From contig CAMNRO010000019.1 of NCBI GenBank assembly GCA_946553045.1, forward strand, positions 1-48,300: a stretch of DNA of 48,300 nt. Reading direction: 5' to 3'. Positions 8,817 to 17,468 of the stretch are shown piece by piece (within the stretch, counting starts at the first letter, position 1; the number at the start of each line of letters is the position of its first letter). The translations under genes were made by a program, and so were the position numbers. The notes below the pieces were generated by a model. It was not told the origin of the DNA and ran no database searches. It saw nothing but the letters and a program-made list of their open reading frames with translations. The DNA is from an uncultured Porphyromonadaceae bacterium (lineage in GTDB: Bacteria; Bacteroidota; Bacteroidia; Bacteroidales; Muribaculaceae).

Positions 8817-10529
8817 ATGAAAAAAGTAATCAAATATATGGCTTTCGGGTTGGTGGCGCTCGCATCCACATCGTGCCTCGACCTCAACCCTCAGGACCAG
8901 CTCGCCGAGGCTGACCTCTGGGGCAAGCCCGGCGATTTCGAAAGTTTCGCCAATGTATTCTACAACTGGATACCCGATTTCGGCACCGTATATGACAATC
9001 TCCACGCCGACAAGCGCTCCGACCTTGTACGCGACAAGAACGGCGTGAACGTGTTTGCCAACGGTACGAACACCGTTCCCCAGGGCGACGGCGACTACAG
9101 CGGTGCCTACAGCAATATCCGCCGCTGCAACCTCCTTATCGAGAACGCCGCCGGCTACGGCAATCAGGCCGAAATCGCCCAGTATCTCGGCGAGGCCTAC
9201 TTCTTCCGCGCATGGAACTACTTCAACCTCATGCAGAAGTTCGGCGACGTGATTATCGTTGACCACACCATCGACGTAGACGACGCTCTGATGAGCGCCA
9301 AGCGCGATGACCGCTCGAAAGTGACCGATTTCATTCTCGAAGACCTCCGCAAGGCCACCGAGCTGATGAAATCCACCTCCGACCTTCCCGAAGGCCGTGT
9401 AGGTGTTGAAGGCGCATATGCCTTCATGGCCCGTGTGGCTCTTTTCGAAGGCACATGGCAGAAATTCCGCTCGAACGAGGCCCGCGGCAAAGAGCTCTGC
9501 GGCATTGCCGCCAATGCTGCAGACGAGGTAATCAAATCGGGCAAATTCCAGCTCTTCGCTCCCGCCACTCTCGGCGACTCGGCCCAGAAGTATATGTTTA
9601 TCCTTGAAAACGTGCAGTGCAACCCCGCCGGTCTGCAGAAGGACGCCAACAAGGAGTATATCATCAAGCGCTGCTATGACCCCACCCTCAAGGTTATCGG
9701 CAAGAACCTCAACACCGAAATCCTGGCAAACGCCCAGTATGTAAGCTCGAAGTTCGCCGACATGTACCTCTGCCAGGACGGTCTTCCCATCGAGAAGTCG
9801 AAGCTCTTCCTCGGCTATGAGACCATCAAGAGCGAATGGCAGAACCGCGACAACCGTATGCGCTATACTCTAATGCGCCCCGGCGACGCTTACTGGACTA
9901 TCGGCGAAAAGACTTGCCGCATAGACTGGAGCGGCAGCGATGAGGAGCTCAAGCACGCCGCCTACACCAACTTCACCCCCAACTGGGGCAGCGGTTACTT
10001 CCCCCAGAAGTGGGCTACCGAACGTCAGCTCGGCAAGGACACCGACGGCAGCTACGACTGGCCCGCTCTCCGCTATGCCGAAGTGCTTCTGACCTATGCC
10101 GAGGCTGTGTACGAACGCGACGACCAGATCAGCGACGCCGACCTCAACAAGAGTCTCAACCTCGTGCGTCAGCGCGTGAACAAGAAAATGCCCGCTCTCT
10201 CCAATGCCCTTGTTAACGCCAACGGCCTGAGCATGCGCGAAGAAATCCGCCGCGAGCGCACCGTAGAGTTCTTCCAGGAAGGTTTCCGTATCGACGACCT
10301 CCGTCGCTGGAAAACAGCAGAAGTGGAAATGCCTATGAACTTCACCGGTATCCGCCACATCGGCGAATGGCAGGTACGCTGGGCCAACCCCGGCGTGGGC
10401 AAGGACGGCGAAGGACGTCTTGTAATCGAAGAAGGCCGCGTATGGGCCGAGAAGAACTATCTCCACCCGCTGCCCGTAGACCAGCTGCAGCTTAACCCCA
10501 ACCTTGGCCAGAATCCCGGCTGGGAATAA
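8817..10529 (+). CDS. SusD/RagB-family glycan-binding lipoprotein
   Basis: The 570-residue protein starts with a lipoprotein signal (FGLVALASTSC, with Cys at about residue 20) followed by LDLNPQDQLAEADLW, typical of SusD proteins. The middle has TPR-like helices (AQYLGEAYFFRAWNYFNLMQ, VEGAYAFMARVALFEGTWQK). The C-terminal part has the family motifs PALRYAEVLLTYAEAV and RRERTVEFFQEGFRIDDLRR and ends with LHPLPVDQLQLNPNLGQNPG. It forms the surface lid over the SusC transporter and helps select the glycan. It is co-transcribed with susC. Confidence 0.96.
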   Translation: MKKVIKYMAFGLVALASTSCLDLNPQDQLAEADLWGKPGDFESFANVFYNWIPDFGTVYDNLHADKRSDLVRDKNGVNVFANGTNTVPQGDGDYSGAYSNIRRCNLLIENAAGYGNQAEIAQYLGEAYFFRAWNYFNLMQKFGDVIIVDHTIDVDDALMSAKRDDRSKVTDFILEDLRKATELMKSTSDLPEGRVGVEGAYAFMARVALFEGTWQKFRSNEARGKELCGIAANAADEVIKSGKFQLFAPATLGDSAQKYMFILENVQCNPAGLQKDANKEYIIKRCYDPTLKVIGKNLNTEILANAQYVSSKFADMYLCQDGLPIEKSKLFLGYETIKSEWQNRDNRMRYTLMRPGDAYWTIGEKTCRIDWSGSDEELKHAAYTNFTPNWGSGYFPQKWATERQLGKDTDGSYDWPALRYAEVLLTYAEAVYERDDQISDADLNKSLNLVRQRVNKKMPALSNALVNANGLSMREEIRRERTVEFFQEGFRIDDLRRWKTAEVEMPMNFTGIRHIGEWQVRWANPGVGKDGEGRLVIEEGRVWAEKNYLHPLPVDQLQLNPNLGQNPGWE

Positions 10530-10620
10530 TATTCGAATTAATAATTAATAATGAAGAATTAAGAATTATCCCGCATAACTAATAATTATACATTATTAAT
10601 TATACATTATTAATTGATAA
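10530..10620. repeat. AT-rich spacer with inverted and direct repeats
   Basis: The spacer between the susD-like gene and the Ig-like gene is almost pure A/T. It contains AATTAATAATTAATAATG and, inverted, CATTATTAATT twice as a direct repeat near its end (TTATACATTATTAATT units). The arms could fold into an A/U hairpin in the transcript. No promoter of the TAnnTTTG form was seen. Role unknown. Confidence 0.6.
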
Positions 10621-10625
10621 AGTTT

Positions 10626-12047
10626 ATGAAAAGCAAATATATATTGTTGACGGGAATGCTTCTGGCCGGCGCCGCCTTCACTGCGTGCGACGACGACAAG
10701 CAGCTGACTCTCAACGCCACCGAGGCCAAATTGCTCGAGACCATCACCTTCGAAGTGAGCGAAGAGCTGCCTCTCCCCGTAGGCATGGACTCGACCATCA
10801 CCTACACCTACGGCCCCGAAGATGCCGATGACCCCACCGTCATTTTCTCTTCCGACAATGAAGAGGTCGCTACCGTAGACCAGAACGGTACTATCCGCGC
10901 CGTCAGCGTCGGCACAGCCATCATCACAGCCCAGACTCCGCTCGGATTCCAGGTTTACGACGCGCAGGCTTCGGTACGTGTGAACGTTATCCCCGAGCTT
11001 ATCAAGGTAAGCAAAATCGATATCGTCAATACCACCCCTGCCGGTGAAGACGGTAATATCTATGTGACCGACGAACTCCAGCTCGCTGCCACCGTGGCAC
11101 CCGAGGACGCTACCTACAAGCGCCTCGTATGGAGCAGCGCCGACGAAAGCATTGCCACCGTAGACCAGAACGGCAAAGTGCTCTGTGTGAAAGAAGGCAA
11201 GGCTACCATCTATGCAACTTCGACCGACCGCAGCGGCGTGCGCGGCGAGTTCTGCTTCGACATCAAGAAGTATATTGCCGCTACCAATGTCTCTATCAAG
11301 CCTCTCGACAGCTCTGTATGCGTAAGCTACGGCGCATTCAACCTCGAGGTGACCTATGAGCCCACCGGTGCTACCGTCGGCTCTGTCGAATGGGTGAGCG
11401 ACAACGAGGCTATCGCAACCGTTCACCGCGGCACTGTGACACCTCACGGCTTCGGTACCTGCAACATCACCGCAACCTGCGTTGAAAACGGTGCCAGCGC
11501 TACCGTTCAGGTAACTGTAGAACCCGGCTTCTACGTATGGGATGCCGTAACCGGATTCCCCGGCTGGATTTCGAACAATGAAAAGCCCGAAATCATCGAC
11601 GGCAAGTGGCGCCTCTCCATCAATCCTCCTGCTCCCGGCGGCAAGTGGCGTCGCGACATCAAGATTGATTGCTCGGCAAACAATCCATTCGAAATGCGTA
11701 TAAAGGAGTATCCCGTATTCGCTCTCCGAATGACCAAAATCAACGGCGGTAACTCGACCGGCGACTTCGTCGACATCAACCTCGGCAACGCCTCCAACCC
11801 CAACCCGAAGAACGGTATCGATCTGGGCGACGGCACACAGCTGCTTATCTACAACCTCGCCACACGACCCAACTATGTGAATGCGACGCAGCTTCTCTTC
11901 CGTGTGTTCCAGGTGAAGATTGCCGATATTCCTTACGAAGCCATCTCGGTTGACAAGCCCTACTACGAAGTCTACTGGCTCCGCACATTCAAGAGCGAAG
12001 ACGAGGCCAAGGCATTCGCTAACGAACAGGTTGCCCGCGGCGAGTAA
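10626..12047 (+). CDS. Ig-like (BIG2) surface lipoprotein, probable surface glycan-binding protein
   Basis: The ATG at 10626 gives 473 residues with a lipoprotein signal (LLAGAAFTAC) followed by DDDK, an acidic stretch that in Bacteroides directs lipoproteins to the cell surface. Three bacterial Ig-like group 2 repeats follow (about 30-125, 128-215 and 218-300), each with the NEEVATVDQNGTIRAVSVGT or DESIATVDQNGKVLCVKEGK type of strand. The C-terminal 170 residues begin near DAVTGFPGWISN and end in YEVYWLRTFKSEDEAKAFAN. This may be a carbohydrate-binding domain of a Bacteroides DUF family (perhaps DUF4979, not certain). Its place after SusCD is the usual one for a surface glycan-binding protein. 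A TTG at 10614 is possible but the ATG fits the signal peptide better. Confidence 0.85.
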   Translation: MKSKYILLTGMLLAGAAFTACDDDKQLTLNATEAKLLETITFEVSEELPLPVGMDSTITYTYGPEDADDPTVIFSSDNEEVATVDQNGTIRAVSVGTAIITAQTPLGFQVYDAQASVRVNVIPELIKVSKIDIVNTTPAGEDGNIYVTDELQLAATVAPEDATYKRLVWSSADESIATVDQNGKVLCVKEGKATIYATSTDRSGVRGEFCFDIKKYIAATNVSIKPLDSSVCVSYGAFNLEVTYEPTGATVGSVEWVSDNEAIATVHRGTVTPHGFGTCNITATCVENGASATVQVTVEPGFYVWDAVTGFPGWISNNEKPEIIDGKWRLSINPPAPGGKWRRDIKIDCSANNPFEMRIKEYPVFALRMTKINGGNSTGDFVDINLGNASNPNPKNGIDLGDGTQLLIYNLATRPNYVNATQLLFRVFQVKIADIPYEAISVDKPYYEVYWLRTFKSEDEAKAFANEQVARGE

Positions 12048-12076
12048 ATAGTTTACAAAGTGTAAAGAGTTTATAA

Positions 12077-12132
12077 AGTTAAGATAATAGTTTCGACGGG
12101 AACTATATCGCAGCGAGGCTATTATCTTAACT
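12077..12132 (+). promoter_or_regulatory. Large stem-loop between the Ig-like gene and the lyase gene
   Basis: AGTTAAGATAATAG (12077-12090) and CTATTATCTTAACT (12119-12132) pair perfectly over 14 bp around a 28-base loop. A T-rich stretch follows rather than a clean U run. It could be a partial terminator or an RNA-stability element that sets the ratio between SusCD/binding protein and enzyme. No strong promoter was seen between it and the next ATG; TACTTTTC at 12145 is a one-mismatch candidate. Confidence 0.55.
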
Positions 12133-12180
12133 CTTTTAACTCAATACTTTTCAACTAAAAAGATAAAATCACACAGAACA

Positions 12181-13575
12181 ATGAAAAAGTTTTTTTCGAT
12201 AATACTGGCCGGTGCGGCAATGCTCGGTGCAAGTTCGTGCTGTGAAATCGAAGACGGTTTCACCGATATCGACAGCTGGCCCATGCCTGCTCCGACCTAC
12301 GACCCCAAGGTCTACACCATCAAGCATCAGGGTATGCTTCATTCCGACGAGGACATAGCATACACCAAATCGCACCTCGGTCAGGAGCCCTGGAGCACCG
12401 CATATCAGAAGCTGCTCACCAGCGGCTACTGCAACGTAGGCTACAAGGCCAGCCCTGTTAAGTATCTGGCCCGCCTCGACGCCGGCAACTGGGGCGACGG
12501 CGGCGGCCGCTGGGACGACGCCGGTCTTCGCGACGAGTACTATCCCGGTATCCACAACAACTACACCAACTTCTTCCGCGACTGCGCCGCAGCATATCAG
12601 CTCGGCCTCAAATGGCGCCTCGGCGACGACGCCCAGGCCGCCGAGACCGCTATCAAGATTCTTGAAGACTGGGCAGCTGTGAACCAGGGCATTCTTCTTG
12701 GCCGCGATAAATGGAAAGACGATGTAATCGACTCGAACGAATACCTCATCATGTTCCAGATTCATCAGGCTGCCACTGCCGCCGAACTCGTGCGCAACTA
12801 CAACGGCTGGGGCGAGTCTGAAAACTTCAAGAGCGTCGTAAACTGGCTGAGCACTCATTTCGCTCCCTTCTGCTCGCGCTTCATTGCAATGAACAACACC
12901 GACCACTGGTGGATGAACTGGGACCTCGCGTCGATGACAGCTCTTCTGTCGATCGGTATTCTTTCGGATAACCAGGATATGATCAACGAGGCTATCCTTC
13001 ACTTCAAGCAGGGCGAAGGCCCCGGCTGTATCATGCGCAAGGGTGTAATCACCATGGAAGAAGACCCCTCGGGCACCGGCGAAATGCTCGCGCAGGGCAA
13101 CGAGGCCGGCCGCGACCAGGGCCACAACACTCTCTGTGCAGCTATGGTGGGTGCTTTCTGCCAGATGGCTCTCAACATCGGCGAAGACCTCTTCTCGTTC
13201 GAGAACGGCCGTGCCATCGCCTTCGCACAGTATGTTGCCAAATACAATATGGTGAAGCCCGAAATCGGCAGCAGCTATGATACCGGCGCTCTTTCGCCCG
13301 CATCGTTCAAATATGCCGAAAATACCCTTCCTTTCAAGGAATATACCTACAATGGCGGCACAATGACCGCTATTTCAGGTGCCGGACGCGGTTCAATCCG
13401 TCCGGGTTGGGATGTATGGGCCGGATATTGCACCTCGCACGGTGTCAAGGCTACCTATGTGCAGGAGATTGCAGCGCACTTCCGCCCCGACGGCGGTGGC
13501 GGCCACTATGGCGGCAACTCGGGTGGCTTCGACCAGCTTGGTTTCTCGACCCTCATGAACTATAAAGCCGAATAA
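12181..13575 (+). CDS. Alginate-lyase-superfamily polysaccharide lyase, lipoprotein (PL38-like?)
   Basis: The 464-residue product has a lipoprotein signal (AGAAMLGASSC) followed by CEIEDGF; the acidic residues after Cys suggest surface display. The body reads as an (alpha/alpha) toroid of the Alginate_lyase type: HNNYTNFFRDCAAAYQLGLK, the NTDHWWMNWDLASMTALLSI helix, and the strongly conserved GNEAGRDQGHNTLCAAMVGA segment. The HWW/NW and GRDQGH motifs are typical of bacterial alginate/glucuronan lyases including PL38. I assign PL38 only tentatively. Beta-elimination at a uronic acid would give unsaturated ends, which fits the GH88 and GH105 genes in the window. It is the last gene of the susCD operon, with a hairpin terminator after it. 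Confidence 0.75.
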   Translation: MKKFFSIILAGAAMLGASSCCEIEDGFTDIDSWPMPAPTYDPKVYTIKHQGMLHSDEDIAYTKSHLGQEPWSTAYQKLLTSGYCNVGYKASPVKYLARLDAGNWGDGGGRWDDAGLRDEYYPGIHNNYTNFFRDCAAAYQLGLKWRLGDDAQAAETAIKILEDWAAVNQGILLGRDKWKDDVIDSNEYLIMFQIHQAATAAELVRNYNGWGESENFKSVVNWLSTHFAPFCSRFIAMNNTDHWWMNWDLASMTALLSIGILSDNQDMINEAILHFKQGEGPGCIMRKGVITMEEDPSGTGEMLAQGNEAGRDQGHNTLCAAMVGAFCQMALNIGEDLFSFENGRAIAFAQYVAKYNMVKPEIGSSYDTGALSPASFKYAENTLPFKEYTYNGGTMTAISGAGRGSIRPGWDVWAGYCTSHGVKATYVQEIAAHFRPDGGGGHYGGNSGGFDQLGFSTLMNYKAE

Positions 13576-13591
13576 TACATATTTTTTGATG

Positions 13592-13630
13592 ATGGCCGTA
13601 ATAGCTCCGATGGCTATTATGGCCATTATT
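13592..13630 (+). terminator. Terminator of the susCD operon
   Basis: ATGGCCGTAATAGC (13592-13605) pairs with GCTATTATGGCCAT (13613-13626) over 14 positions with one G-T wobble around a 7-base loop. TATTTTA follows. It lies 16 bases after the lyase stop. Confidence 0.75.
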
Positions 13631-13700
13631 TTAGTTTAAAGGGTTTAAAGTTTAAGGTTTAGAGTTTATTCACTAACCCCTAACCATTAACCCCTAACCT

Positions 13701-13736
13701 TCAATTTTTCACAAGCCTGTAAGGCTGTGAAAATTG
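13701..13736. repeat. Inverted repeat overlapping the promoter of the beta-helix/lyase operon
   Basis: TCAATTTTTCACAAGCC and GGCTGTGAAAATTGA form a 15-bp stem with two bulged bases and a 4-base loop. It ends about ten bases before the -7 element and covers the -33 region. It may be an operator or a second, weak terminator of the operon upstream. No U run follows. Confidence 0.5.
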
Positions 13737-13746
13737 AGTTAATGAC

Positions 13747-13754
13747 TATATTTG
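13747..13754 (+). promoter_or_regulatory. -7 promoter element very close to the first beta-helix gene
   Basis: TATATTTG is a perfect TAnnTTTG match ending 4 bases before the ATG at 13759, so transcription would start at or within a base or two of the start codon. The -33 region (GCTG at 13724-13727) is poor and lies inside an inverted repeat. Confidence 0.5.
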
Positions 13755-13758
13755 CATA

Positions 13759-15210
13759 ATGAAACGCATTTTTCCGACTCTTGTAGCCTTGGCCTCTGTT
13801 TTTGTGGCCGGAGCCACTGTAGTGACCTATCCGGCAGGGCCGGGCGTGGAGACTCTCGATGATTTTACTGTCTGCGTGCGCCAGGGCGGCGATTGGCAGC
13901 CTGTTGCCGTCTATCCGGTGAAGGTCGACGAGGTCCGCGGTACAAAGCATTGTGTGGAGACCGCCTCGATGGCCTATTTCGATTTTGACGGAACGGTTGA
14001 GGTGTCTGTGAGGTATAATAAAGGGGCTGTCGACAGCGCCCGCGTGCGCCCGCTGTCCTATAAGATAGCACCGGAGGTGAGCGGCGAGACTGTCACGTTC
14101 ACACTTACGCGCCCGTCGAATGTCTCGGTGGAGGTGAACGGCGATATTTTCCACAACCTCCATCTTTTCGCCAATCCGCTCGATGCGCACCGCCCCACGG
14201 CCAAGGAAATCAAGAGGGCCGGAAAGAAGGGCTCTAAACTTGTGTATTTCGGCCCCGGCGTGCACCGGCTGCCGGGCGACACTCTGCGTGTGCAGTCGGG
14301 CCAGACGGTGTATATCGACGGCGGAGCCCGCGTTTACGGCGAACTTATAGCCGAGGGTGTGAGCGACGTGCGTTTCTATGGTCGCGGCGAGGTTCACCCC
14401 AAGGGGCGCGGAGCCGGCATATCCGTGCGCCGCTCCAGGCGCGTGGAGGCCAATGGCCCTGTCGTGACTCAGATACCCGTAGGCGGCAGCGACTCGGTGA
14501 GCATTACCAATGTGAAGTCTATCAGCTATTACGGCTGGGGCGACGGCATGAATGTGTTTGCGAGCAACAATGTGCGCTACGACAGCGTGTTCTGCCGCAA
14601 CAGCGACGACTGCTCGACTGTCTATGCTACCCGAAAGGGCTTCGTAGGCGGCTGCCGCAATATTACGATGGAAAATTCGACCCTCTGGGCCGATGTGGCA
14701 CACCCCATAATGATCGGTCTCCACGGCAGCGCGGCCGAACTCGGCCCCGACGCCGCCCCCGACACTATAAGCAACGTGACTTACCGCAATATCGATATTC
14801 TAGACCACCAGGAGCGTCAGCTCGACTATCAGGGCTGCTTCGCCATCGACTGCGGCGACAACAATCTGGTGGAAAACATTACTTTCGACGATATCCGTAT
14901 AGAGGATTTCCGCCTGGGCCGTCTTTTCGATATCCGCATTTTCTATAACAAGAAATACTGTGCCGCTCCCGGTTCTGGTGTGCGCAATGTTCTGTTCAAG
15001 GATATTGTGTATAACGGCGGCAATGCCGAGCTTTCGCTAATAGCGGGCTACAGCCCCGAGCGCAAAGTGGAGAACATAACTTTCGAAAACCTAACCATCA
15101 ACGGCGTGAAGATAAGCGACGACATGCCCGGCAAGCCCAAGTGGTACAAGACCGGCGATATGGCGCGAATCTTCATCGGCGAACACACCGACAATATCAT
15201 ATTCAAATGA
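13759..15210 (+). CDS. GH28/GH49-like right-handed beta-helix glycoside hydrolase (first copy)
   Basis: The 483-residue secreted protein (signal to about VAGATV) has an N-terminal beta-sandwich (about 20-135; MAYFDFDGTVEVSVRYNKGA, HNLHLFANPLD), then a parallel beta-helix with repeated NITFENL-type rungs. Three acidic positions in the GH28 pattern are visible: Asp262 (GWGDGMN) and Asp283-Asp284 (NSDDC). His315 and His322 (HPIMIGLHG) stand where GH28 has GHG. These fit an inverting hydrolase of the polygalacturonase/dextranase clan. The substrate cannot be read from sequence, but the lyase genes around it suggest a uronic-acid glycan. Its stop overlaps the next start as ATGA. Confidence 0.8.
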   Translation: MKRIFPTLVALASVFVAGATVVTYPAGPGVETLDDFTVCVRQGGDWQPVAVYPVKVDEVRGTKHCVETASMAYFDFDGTVEVSVRYNKGAVDSARVRPLSYKIAPEVSGETVTFTLTRPSNVSVEVNGDIFHNLHLFANPLDAHRPTAKEIKRAGKKGSKLVYFGPGVHRLPGDTLRVQSGQTVYIDGGARVYGELIAEGVSDVRFYGRGEVHPKGRGAGISVRRSRRVEANGPVVTQIPVGGSDSVSITNVKSISYYGWGDGMNVFASNNVRYDSVFCRNSDDCSTVYATRKGFVGGCRNITMENSTLWADVAHPIMIGLHGSAAELGPDAAPDTISNVTYRNIDILDHQERQLDYQGCFAIDCGDNNLVENITFDDIRIEDFRLGRLFDIRIFYNKKYCAAPGSGVRNVLFKDIVYNGGNAELSLIAGYSPERKVENITFENLTINGVKISDDMPGKPKWYKTGDMARIFIGEHTDNIIFK

Positions 15211-17468
15211 AACGCACCCTACTGACATTTTTCGTGCTTGCGCTTCTCGGCCTCGCGGCTTCGGCAGCCATAAAGCACCCCTCGCTACTGTTCACCCCGC
15301 AGAGGGTGGAGGCCGCAAAGAAAGCCGTGAAGACCGATTCGGCAATGGCCGCCGCCTGGCAGAAGATTCTCGCCGAGGCCGACGCACAGCTTCAGAAGGG
15401 CGATGTGCGCAAGCTCGAATATCCGGCGCTTGCCTATCAGATGACCGGCGACAGGAAGTATTCCGACAAAATCCGCGAGGTGCTCGGCAAGACCGCCAAG
15501 GTGAAGAGCTGGGCCGACGCCGAGATGATGGCCCGCACGCCGTCGTGGCGCAGCGAGCTGCAGATGGCGCACCGCGCCTTCCAGCTGGCTCTGGCATACG
15601 ACGCCGTATATGCCGACATGAGCGCGTCGGAGCGCAAGGAAATAGCCCGCGGGCTTTACAATCTGGCCGTGGAGCCGCTGCTGGGCGACTGGCTCAACGA
15701 ACCGACCCGCATTCATTCGCTCAACTCGATGGGCCACAACTGGTGGACGTCGTGCGTGGGCATGGGCGCGCTTCTCGGCCTCGCCATAGGCAATGAGGTG
15801 CCCGAGGCAGCTGCCGGCGCCGAGGCTGCCGTTGAGGCTTTGCCGGAGTGGTTCGACTTCGCCGGCGACGTAATACAGCGCAAGCCCAAGACTTTCGACC
15901 GCGACGGCGGCATGTACGAGAGCATAAACTATGCCAGCTTCGGAACGACAGAGGCTCTGCTGCTGCGCATGGCATGGCTCAACAGTCACCCCGGTGCCAC
16001 GCTCGAGGACATTCCGCAGATGGAACAGCTTGCACCTTTCTTCTGCCATGTGGCTTATCCCCGCACAGGCATGCTGTATAATATCAATTTCGGCGACAGC
16101 CACAAGAATGTGACCGGCGAAAGCTCCATGCTTCTTGCATATGCCATGGGGGCGCAGGACCCCTCGGTGCTCTGGTATCTCGAGCAGCTCGAACCGGGTC
16201 AGCACCGCGAGGGCTTCCCGCTGCACTTCCCGATGGGCTTCCTCTATACTCCACGCGGCAAAAAGGCGCCCGAGGTGCCGAATCTGCCGAAATCGCACCT
16301 CTGGACCGACTTCGGCTGGGCCACCATGCGCGACAGCTGGGCGCCGGACGCCACTATGCTCGCCGTGAAGAGCGGCGCCACATGGAACCACAGCCATGCC
16401 GACGCCAATTCGCTCATTCTCTTTCATAAAGGCGTGGATATAATCAAGGATGCCGGCAACTGCAGCTACGGCAAGCCCGAATACCGCAAATATTTCTTCC
16501 AGAGCGAGGCTCACAATGTTGTGCGCTTCGACGGCCAGGGTCAGCCCACGTTCCAGCAGTACCACGGCACGATGTTGCCCGGTTCGGTGAGCGGCCTTGT
16601 CGACGGCGGCAATATCAAGTATGTGCTTGCCGACGGCACCGGCCCGATGAGCCATCTGCTTAACCGCAATTTCCGCCATTTCCTGTGGATAGACAATGTG
16701 ATTTATGTTGTCGACGACCTCGGCAGCCACAAGCCCGGCCATTTCGAATGGCTCTGGCACCCGGGCGGCGAGGTGAAGAAGAAGGGCTTCGATCTGCACG
16801 TTACAAACGGCGAATCGTCTGTGGCAATCCGTCCGCTTTACCCGGCACCGCTTGCCCCGAGTAATTTCGTGCACGATTATCCCGAAAACCTCTACTGGGA
16901 AATCTACGAGGGGCCTAAAGAAGACCTGTCGGGCAATGAGGAATACTGGAGTTTCCACATGCCGCAGACTGCCGACCGCGTGAAGGCCGTGACCGCTATC
17001 ATGCTCAAGGACAGCCCCGACCAGAAGACGCTGCCGACAATAGAGCGCCGCGAGGGCAAGGACTGGATAGGCCTGCGCGTGACCGACAAGGGCCGCGTGA
17101 CCGACCTCTACATCAATCAGCTGGCCGACGGACGGCTGATGCACATGAATTCGTGGATAGACGCCGACGGCTGGACCACAGACGCGTATATGTTTGCCGT
17201 CAGCTATCCCGAGGGCAGCGACCCGGCGCAGGCCAAGGACGTGTTCATCGGCCACGGCAGCTCGCTGCGCCGCGGCGACGACGTGCGCTTCGCCTCGCTC
17301 GCCAAGCTCAATGTAATAGCCAAAGAGACCGCAGGCAAGCTCGACCTCCAGGCCGCAGGGCAGCCCCGCATGAAGTTCAGCTACAAGTCGCAGGCACCAA
17401 AAGTGACACTCAACGGACAGCCGGCTAAAGCCGTCCGCGCCGACAAACTCCTCAAAATCAAGAACTGA
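15207..17468 (+). CDS. Heparinase II/III-family polysaccharide lyase
   Basis: Start at ATG 15207, overlapping the previous stop as ATGA and giving a good signal peptide (LLTFFVLALLGLAASA). Length 753 residues. An N-terminal (alpha/alpha) toroid (about 25-370) carries SLNSMGHNWWTSCVGMGALL with His177-Asn178 and DGGMYESINYASFG with a candidate catalytic Tyr. The heparinase II/III beta-sandwich follows (about 385-650), with WNHSHADANSLILFHKG (His395, His397), IKDAGNCSYGKPEYRKYF and EAHNVVRFDGQGQP. The last 100 residues are a small C-terminal beta domain. This is the usual plan of PL12/PL15/PL17/PL21-like lyases; I cannot name the PL family. It is periplasmic, as no lipobox is present. A degenerate copy of its last 270 bases lies at 18933-19165. 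Confidence 0.88.
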   Translation: MKRTLLTFFVLALLGLAASAAIKHPSLLFTPQRVEAAKKAVKTDSAMAAAWQKILAEADAQLQKGDVRKLEYPALAYQMTGDRKYSDKIREVLGKTAKVKSWADAEMMARTPSWRSELQMAHRAFQLALAYDAVYADMSASERKEIARGLYNLAVEPLLGDWLNEPTRIHSLNSMGHNWWTSCVGMGALLGLAIGNEVPEAAAGAEAAVEALPEWFDFAGDVIQRKPKTFDRDGGMYESINYASFGTTEALLLRMAWLNSHPGATLEDIPQMEQLAPFFCHVAYPRTGMLYNINFGDSHKNVTGESSMLLAYAMGAQDPSVLWYLEQLEPGQHREGFPLHFPMGFLYTPRGKKAPEVPNLPKSHLWTDFGWATMRDSWAPDATMLAVKSGATWNHSHADANSLILFHKGVDIIKDAGNCSYGKPEYRKYFFQSEAHNVVRFDGQGQPTFQQYHGTMLPGSVSGLVDGGNIKYVLADGTGPMSHLLNRNFRHFLWIDNVIYVVDDLGSHKPGHFEWLWHPGGEVKKKGFDLHVTNGESSVAIRPLYPAPLAPSNFVHDYPENLYWEIYEGPKEDLSGNEEYWSFHMPQTADRVKAVTAIMLKDSPDQKTLPTIERREGKDWIGLRVTDKGRVTDLYINQLADGRLMHMNSWIDADGWTTDAYMFAVSYPEGSDPAQAKDVFIGHGSSLRRGDDVRFASLAKLNVIAKETAGKLDLQAAGQPRMKFSYKSQAPKVTLNGQPAKAVRADKLLKIKN

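Noticed and set aside
15285..17255. 656-codon open frame antisense to the heparinase gene
   Set aside because: No domain, no promoter, and complementary to a clear family member; it is a shadow.
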